A stretch of 35,448 nt of DNA, from contig WAPX01000049.1 of NCBI GenBank assembly GCA_015520485.1, forward strand, positions 1 to 35,448. Direction: 5' to 3'. Positions 31,965-35,448 of the stretch are shown piece after piece (within the stretch, counting starts at the first letter, position 1; each line of letters begins with the position of its first letter). The DNA comes from Archaeoglobaceae archaeon (GTDB lineage Archaea; Halobacteriota; Archaeoglobi; Archaeoglobales; Archaeoglobaceae). The position numbers were made by a program, and so were the translations under genes. The notes beneath the pieces are model-generated. The model saw only the letters and a program-made list of their open reading frames with translations. It was not told where the DNA came from and did not search any database.

Positions 31965-32312
31965 CTAGTGGGCACCGTCAAGAATAACAACAAAAAATAT
32001 CAAGTTAATCACGTGTAGGGCACGGGCAGGATTAAGCTTTATTATTTTAAACTTGAAATTTTTAGGAGATTCGATTACGACTAAACCATGCTTTGCTAAT
32101 GTCTTAATTCTGCGGTAAGTCCTCTGATATGCTTTCCTTCTCTCTTTTGGATTATGTAAGTTAAGTTTGTTGTAGAAGCATAGTGTTGTTACCCATGATA
32201 CTTTTACGCCTTCCGGATGCTCTAAAAGTGATCGTAAAATTCGCTGAGTAAATTCATCTCTCAAAATTCGAGCAATAATCCTTATATTCCCCGAAGTTGT
32301 ATATCCCCTCAA
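31965..32312 (-). CDS. Winged-helix DNA-binding protein of the mobile segment
   Basis: A 115-aa basic protein with a winged-helix pattern: RIIARILRDEFTQRILRSLL (helices 1-2), GVKVSWVTTLCFY (recognition region), RRKAYQRTYRRIKTLAKHGL (wing helix) and VVIESPKNFKFKIIKLN (wing). The C-terminus is hydrophobic (VINLIFFVVIL). The start is a TTG at 32312, supported by GGAGGGA 6 bp upstream. Its promoter (minus-strand AAACTTTTAAATTGAG, about 32370-32385) places the start of transcription inside an inverted repeat, so autoregulation is likely. No family name can be given with confidence. Confidence 0.7.
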   Translation of the reverse strand: MRGYTTSGNIRIIARILRDEFTQRILRSLLEHPEGVKVSWVTTLCFYNKLNLHNPKERRKAYQRTYRRIKTLAKHGLVVIESPKNFKFKIIKLNPARALHVINLIFFVVILDGAH

Positions 32313-32347
32313 GGTGGGTCCCTCCGGGTGTTGCTGTTTTGGGGGAG

Positions 32348-32366
32348 GTAGGTTGGGGCTACCTAC
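32348..32366 (-). promoter_or_regulatory. Inverted repeat at the winged-helix gene promoter
   Basis: GTAGGT, 7-nt spacer, ACCTAC. It lies about where transcription of the gene ending at 31965 should start, so it could be an operator or a leader hairpin. Confidence 0.45.
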
Positions 32367-32402
32367 TCAATTTAAAAGTTTTGATGCGATAAAAAAGGAC
32401 AT

Positions 32403-32433
32403 ATCTCAAAATTGAGATGTAGAAGGTTCTACA
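32403..32433. promoter_or_regulatory. Two tiled 7-2-7 palindromes
   Basis: ATCTCAA-AA-TTGAGAT (32403-32418) and TGTAGAA-GG-TTCTACA (32418-32433), perfect in the arms and sharing one base, so centres are 15 bp apart. A third, ATAG-TTTA-CTAT, follows at about 32442-32453. They look like adjacent dimer-binding sites upstream of the winged-helix gene. Confidence 0.6.
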
Positions 32434-32639
32434 TGGGTATAGATAGTTTACTATATCCAGAGCGGAGTAAAGCTAAAATAGGATAAAGAGAGAAGAGAAA
32501 ATGTTATGATACTGTCCTTTTTGCGGAAGATACTTTTGAAATAAGCAGGCGCTGAGAGCGCATTTAAAACACTGTCCAATCCGTAAGCTGGTTGAGGGAG
32601 GCTACATAGATGTGGAAACCGCACGTTCTGTTTTTTTAT

Positions 32640-32990
32640 TCAAAGTAAAACCGCACTTTCTATTCGACGTTTTTATATATTTCCACCTTCTTTCTACCTT
32701 GTTTCCACCTTGTTTCAACTTTTCTCCAAAATTGGAAGCGCACTTTCACAATGGCACTTTCCATTAAGTATGGAAATATTCCAACCTTGTTTCCGCTTTG
32801 TTTCAACCTTGTTCCAACCTTTTTGATCGCACTTTCTATTTGATGTTTGCGACTTCTTACTAACTTCTTGGAAACTGATGGCATTTTCACAGTGGCACTT
32901 TTCACAAGCAAAGTGAAGAGTATCTATAATATGTCCATGACATATCTCCAACATATCTACGGCTTTGACCGCACTTTCTTCTCATTTTTA
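32640..32990. repeat. Repeat-rich non-coding region, possible replication origin
   Basis: CGCACTTTC occurs at 32652, 32739, 32828 and 32970; the first three are 87 and 89 bp apart, and the first and third share the longer CGCACTTTCTATT. Between them, on the minus strand, are two clusters of about 11-bp tandem units of the form AAACAAGGTGG: one at about 32690-32727 (three to four units) and one at about 32781-32820 (three to four units). GGCACTTT occurs twice more. Two open frames here are made of these repeats and are not credible genes. Helically phased repeats in a gene-free stretch near a rep gene suggest an origin or a partition site. Confidence 0.6.
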
Positions 32991-33012
32991 AGAAGCTTCT
33001 CAAATTTGAGAA
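32991..33012. promoter_or_regulatory. Overlapping perfect palindromes
   Basis: AGAAGCTTCT (32991-33000) and TTCTCAAATTTGAGAA (32997-33012), both fully self-complementary. The second shares TCTCAAA/TTGAGA with the palindrome at 32403-32418, suggesting one regulator binds both places. Confidence 0.6.
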
Positions 33013-33133
33013 CCTTGAAATAGTATCCTGCTTTTCTCAATAGAGCATCCTTTTTGAGGGCTTCGATCAGAATTAAGACCAATTCGTCTACTTTTTAACT
33101 ACTTGTTAACTAAGTGAATAAGTATCACCGAAA

Positions 33134-33173
33134 GATTTAAAAATCATTTGGTCAATAGTCAATAAACTATTGA
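33134..33173 (+). promoter_or_regulatory. Promoter and operator of the ribbon-helix-helix-like gene
   Basis: A TATA element GATTTAAAAAT (33134-33144) is followed by TCAATAGT, 6 nt, ACTATTGA (33152-33173). The expected transcription start falls inside this inverted repeat, a layout for repression. GGAGGAGGG then precedes the start codon. Confidence 0.6.
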
Positions 33174-33197
33174 GCAACTATAAAAAAAGGAGGAGGG

Positions 33198-33782
33198 ATG
33201 ATGGAAATTAAGAAGGTGATTAAGGTGAGTATCGATGTTTATGAGGAATTAAAGGAACTTGCGCTACCATATATGGAACCAGAAGACACTGTTAACGACG
33301 CAATTGAGAAGGTAATTAGGATATGGCTGGAAAAGTGTAAAGATGTAGTTAGAGGACCGACAGAACCGACAATTGAGGGCGTTTTAGAACGGATTCCCGA
33401 ACCCTACAGGCACCTAGCAAAGGAGATAATAGAGGGAGTTAGAAATTTTGAAAAAGATGCATTAGTAGTGGATGAAGAGGTATCAGTTCAGAGAGTAGGA
33501 ATAGAAATTACACTTCCGAGTGATAAAGCTTGGAGAGAAGGATACAGGTGGATTACCTTTAAAAAAGAGATGCCAAGGGGGAGAAGAAAAATTATAGGAT
33601 GGATAGAACCAAGGAACTACGGTTTTTTGATAGGGATCTACGACCCATCGAAAAAAAGAGATATAAAACTGAGAATCGGAAAAGATCAAGAGTTTACAGT
33701 TACAAAAATAGGAGACAACAGATATAAAGAAATCAAAAACAAAATTCTTAGTATGCTCAAGAAGGCATTCGAAGCACTATGA
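33198..33782 (+). CDS. Ribbon-helix-helix-like protein of the mobile segment
   Basis: A 194-aa protein not recognised as a whole. Residues 3-45 (IKKVIKVSIDVYEELKELAL and TVNDAIEKVIRIWLEK) fit a ribbon-helix-helix DNA-binding domain: a short strand, then two helices. Residues about 100-194 form a second basic, beta-rich domain (RRKIIGWIEPRNYGFLIGIY, KRDIKLRIGKDQEFTVTKI) ending in a lysine-rich helix. ATG at 33198 or 33201; GGAGGAGGG is directly upstream. It sits next to the repeat-rich region with an operator over its own promoter. It may be an autoregulated plasmid copy-control or partition protein, but that is inference from position. Confidence 0.7.
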   Translation: MMEIKKVIKVSIDVYEELKELALPYMEPEDTVNDAIEKVIRIWLEKCKDVVRGPTEPTIEGVLERIPEPYRHLAKEIIEGVRNFEKDALVVDEEVSVQRVGIEITLPSDKAWREGYRWITFKKEMPRGRRKIIGWIEPRNYGFLIGIYDPSKKRDIKLRIGKDQEFTVTKIGDNRYKEIKNKILSMLKKAFEAL

Positions 33783-33884
33783 TTTATTTTTAATTTTTTT
33801 ATTCTGAAGGAAATAACAAACATCTAGCCGTAGAGAGATACCAAAGAAGATGAGGATTTATATGTAAAAATTTTAAGCTCCTGA

Positions 33885-34145
33885 TTACTGTTGAACAGGC
33901 TCAACCTTCTTAGGTTTTACATGAATGTGGGCTATTACGTTGTGCTTAATCCCAATTAAATCGACGTGAGCGATGTTTTTCCTTCCTATTACCTTTGCAT
34001 TGGTCAAAATGTAATAATCTCCATCCTTTGCCGTGAAAATCCCATCATATATGATCCCATACTTACTTTGGATGATTACTCTCTTCCCTAACAGCAAATC
34101 CAAAAATCCTTTTTTCTTCCCTCTCTCCTTTTTTTCAGACTTCAT
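33885..34145 (-). CDS. LSm/Sm-like small protein
   Basis: An 86-aa basic protein. LLGKRVIIQSKYGIIYDGIF followed by TAKDGDYYILTNAKVI reads as the Sm1 strands: gk-V-v-lk-G-xx-y-x-G-x-l, then the D-xx-n/y-i-l-x-n-A segment. LIGIKHNVIAHIHV fits Sm2, where canonical proteins have (I/V)RG. The middle loop is short (GRKNIAHVD). So it looks like an Sm-fold protein with a diverged RNA-binding loop. GGGAGGG precedes the ATG at 34145 and the gene overlaps the rep 3' end by 11 bp, so the two are co-translated. Possible role: RNA-based control of replication, or a structural ring. Confidence 0.65.
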   Translation of the reverse strand: MKSEKKERGKKKGFLDLLLGKRVIIQSKYGIIYDGIFTAKDGDYYILTNAKVIGRKNIAHVDLIGIKHNVIAHIHVKPKKVEPVQQ

Positions 34146-35090
34146 AATTAAACCCTCCCGGCGGAGATTTTAATTTCTGTTCAAGTAAGTAGTCTAAAAT
34201 TGAAGCTATCTCAAATTCGTAAACGCTCATGTAAAACTCATAAAGCCCTAAAGATTCATGCTCCTCTCTTGGTAGCTGTAAATCTTTCGAGTTCGTCCAA
34301 AATCTGGTGTTTAAAGCCCAATGGAGAGCCATGTTAAGAAGGTCATAGTCGTCAAAGTTCTCAAGCTGGGAAGGGTCTTCAATTCCTGCATAATTTGTTG
34401 AAAAGTAAAAGTAAACATCTGGTAAAGCCTGTAATGAACTTCCACCGTCCGTTTCCATGCCCGTTTTATACCTCCTGTAATGTCGATATCTTTCGTCATA
34501 ATCCTTCGGCTTTCGCTTGAACCTCCACCGTCCTCTAACGATAATCAACGTTTTAACGTCCACAAACCCTAAACGCCAATGCTTTTGGGCTAATTCGTTT
34601 TCGTTCTTAATCCAACGGGTTCCAAAAACTATTATGTGGTAATGGGTTCGTCCATTCTTTTGGTATTCAATGAAACGGACATAAAGGTAAACCTTCCCCG
34701 TTTTGCCGTATTTTCTGGTTCTTTGCTTTAAAAACTTCTTTAACCATGTCATGAATCGGTTAAATTCTTCTTGCGCTAAATAACGGGCTTCCCAAATGTT
34801 ACTTATGATGGGTCAATGGTCAATGTTATCATTACTGCCCAGCGGTAGCGTTTAGCCGTTTCCTTCCAGAAGTGGCGGTATTGTCGCTTATACCTCTTAG
34901 CCTTCCGCTTGCTCGTGAATCTAACTTCATAGTCATCTCTGAACTTCTTTTTAAGTATTAATATGATTCGCCGTTTTCGGACGTCAACGATGTATTCCTT
35001 GAATAGGTCAATAAGCTCCTTCTTTTGCTCGTCATTTAGCTCCTTGTCTTGATTAGGATTTGTAGAGCCTTCAGCTTCGTGCTTACGCAA
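34135..35090 (-). pseudogene. HUH-type rolling-circle replication initiator, split by a frameshift
   Basis: Two adjacent frames make one Rep protein. The first (34803-35090) is a basic domain ending RWAVMITLTIDPS, which carries HUH motif 1 (TLTxDP). The second (34135-34752) starts downstream but is open further back in frame as ISNIWEARYLAQEEFNRF, then MTWLKKFLKQ, YLYVRFIEYQKNGRTHYHII and VFGTRW. THYHIIVFG is the HUH motif 2 metal-binding pair. Adding one base at about 34803-34815 joins them as TIDPIISNIWEARYL. I cannot assign the motif 3 tyrosine with confidence. The start (TTG at 35090) is uncertain. Programmed frameshifting or a sequencing error are alternatives to a dead gene. Confidence 0.75.
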
Positions 35091-35319
35091 TCTGGGAGCT
35101 CTGGATTGTCCGCATTCACCTTTAAAATCGCCTCAGGGTCTTTTTTCGCTATTTGTTTACGGGTTTGAGAAACGCAACTGAGCCTACTATCTTTAATCAA
35201 GATTATAACATATGCAACCCACGCTAAGGTAGTTAGTGGACTGCGTTAGGTCTACAAACTTTAAAGGAATAAGAAAGGTATAGAGTTAAAGATATTAGTT
35301 TTATTATACTTCTTCGGTC
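35091..35319. other. Region upstream of rep, no gene recognised
   Basis: A minus-strand frame (KKDPEAILKVNADNPELPDC) overlaps the presumed rep start in another frame and could be a displaced N-terminus of Rep, but I cannot support it further. Confidence 0.3.
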
Positions 35320-35448
35320 TTTCTTCAGAAACAAGTTCTTATCACTTTTCGAGAAAATAAGTCACGAATCAGTTAGAATCTACTACCACAGACTCAAAGC
35401 AGTCTTAAAACAGCTAAAAAAAGAAAAGAAGGTTAATAGCGATAGATG
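35320..35448 (+). mobile_element. Partial transposase remnant running off the window edge
   Basis: ISHESVRIYYHRLKAVLKQL is followed, after a frame change in the A7 run near 35422, by KKRRLIAID at the last base. The order (helix-turn-helix end, then LIAIDE) equals that of the remnant at 11640-12110, so it is the same transposase type. Continues beyond the window. Confidence 0.6.

Larger units (their letters stand above)
31740..35448. mobile_element. Plasmid- or virus-derived segment (continues beyond the window)
   Basis: Contains a HUH-type replication initiator, an LSm-like protein, two small DNA-binding-type proteins, and a repeat-rich non-coding region with stacked palindromes. This is the gene set of a small rolling-circle plasmid or virus and differs in codon and base composition from the exosome region. 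Its left edge is approximate and the right edge is outside the window. Confidence 0.6.

Noticed and set aside
32660-32954. Two small minus-strand genes with KCHCEN-type motifs
   Set aside because: They overlap each other in different frames, lack ribosome sites and are translations of the tandem repeats, not independent proteins.

Overview
The window comes from a hyperthermophilic euryarchaeon, almost certainly a member of the Archaeoglobales. The proteasome alpha, SBDS, Rrp4, Rrp41 and Rrp42 proteins closely match my memory of the Archaeoglobus fulgidus proteins. There is also a Tat-exported multihaem split-Soret cytochrome c, archaeal SepF, ZPR1, Taw3, DtdA and archaeal RNase P proteins. 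I cannot name the species from sequence alone; Archaeoglobus, Ferroglobus and Geoglobus all fit.

Layout. (1) 1-2750: valS. (2) About 2751-12250: an accessory island. A type I restriction-modification operon on the minus strand runs hsdR, hsdM, [319-aa soluble protein, 166-aa four-helix membrane protein], hsdS. The bracketed pair resembles RexA and RexB, the phage-lambda abortive-infection pair. Upstream of hsdR lie three TATACGAACTT repeats at an exact 36-bp period, a decayed tyrosine integrase, a decayed PRiA4_ORF3-family gene and two transposase remnants. (3) 12254-14285: a four-cysteine Fe-S protein and a radical SAM protein. (4) 14517-16040: a metallo-beta-lactamase-fold hydrolase with a decayed 852-bp IS beside it. 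(5) 16269-23340: housekeeping and envelope genes: a membrane protein, rtcA, a secreted transglutaminase-like protein, sepF, ZPR1, taw3, tRNA-Arg(CCG), dtdA and the split-Soret cytochrome. (6) 23522-29267: the archaeal exosome/proteasome/RNase P superoperon. (7) 29330-29884: guaAA. (8) 30377-31729: a 28-codon ORF directly upstream of a radical SAM/SPASM enzyme, laid out like a RiPP precursor and its maturase. (9) About 31740-35448: a plasmid- or virus-like segment with a winged-helix regulator, a repeat- and palindrome-rich non-coding region, a ribbon-helix-helix-like protein, an LSm-like protein and a HUH replication initiator split by a frameshift. It ends in another transposase remnant at the window edge.

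How the parts fit. The core genes are intact, often overlap by a few bases, and use GTG or TTG starts or Shine-Dalgarno-led internal ATGs; several starts are therefore set downstream of the longest ORF. The two accessory segments differ. At least four genes there (hsdM, integrase, PRiA4_ORF3 gene, rep) are interrupted by what look like single-base frameshifts, and transposase debris of the same type occurs in both. The two most interesting systems are the Rex-like pair embedded in the restriction operon and the short-peptide/radical-SAM pair. All family assignments rest on reading motifs by eye and on memory; no search was run.
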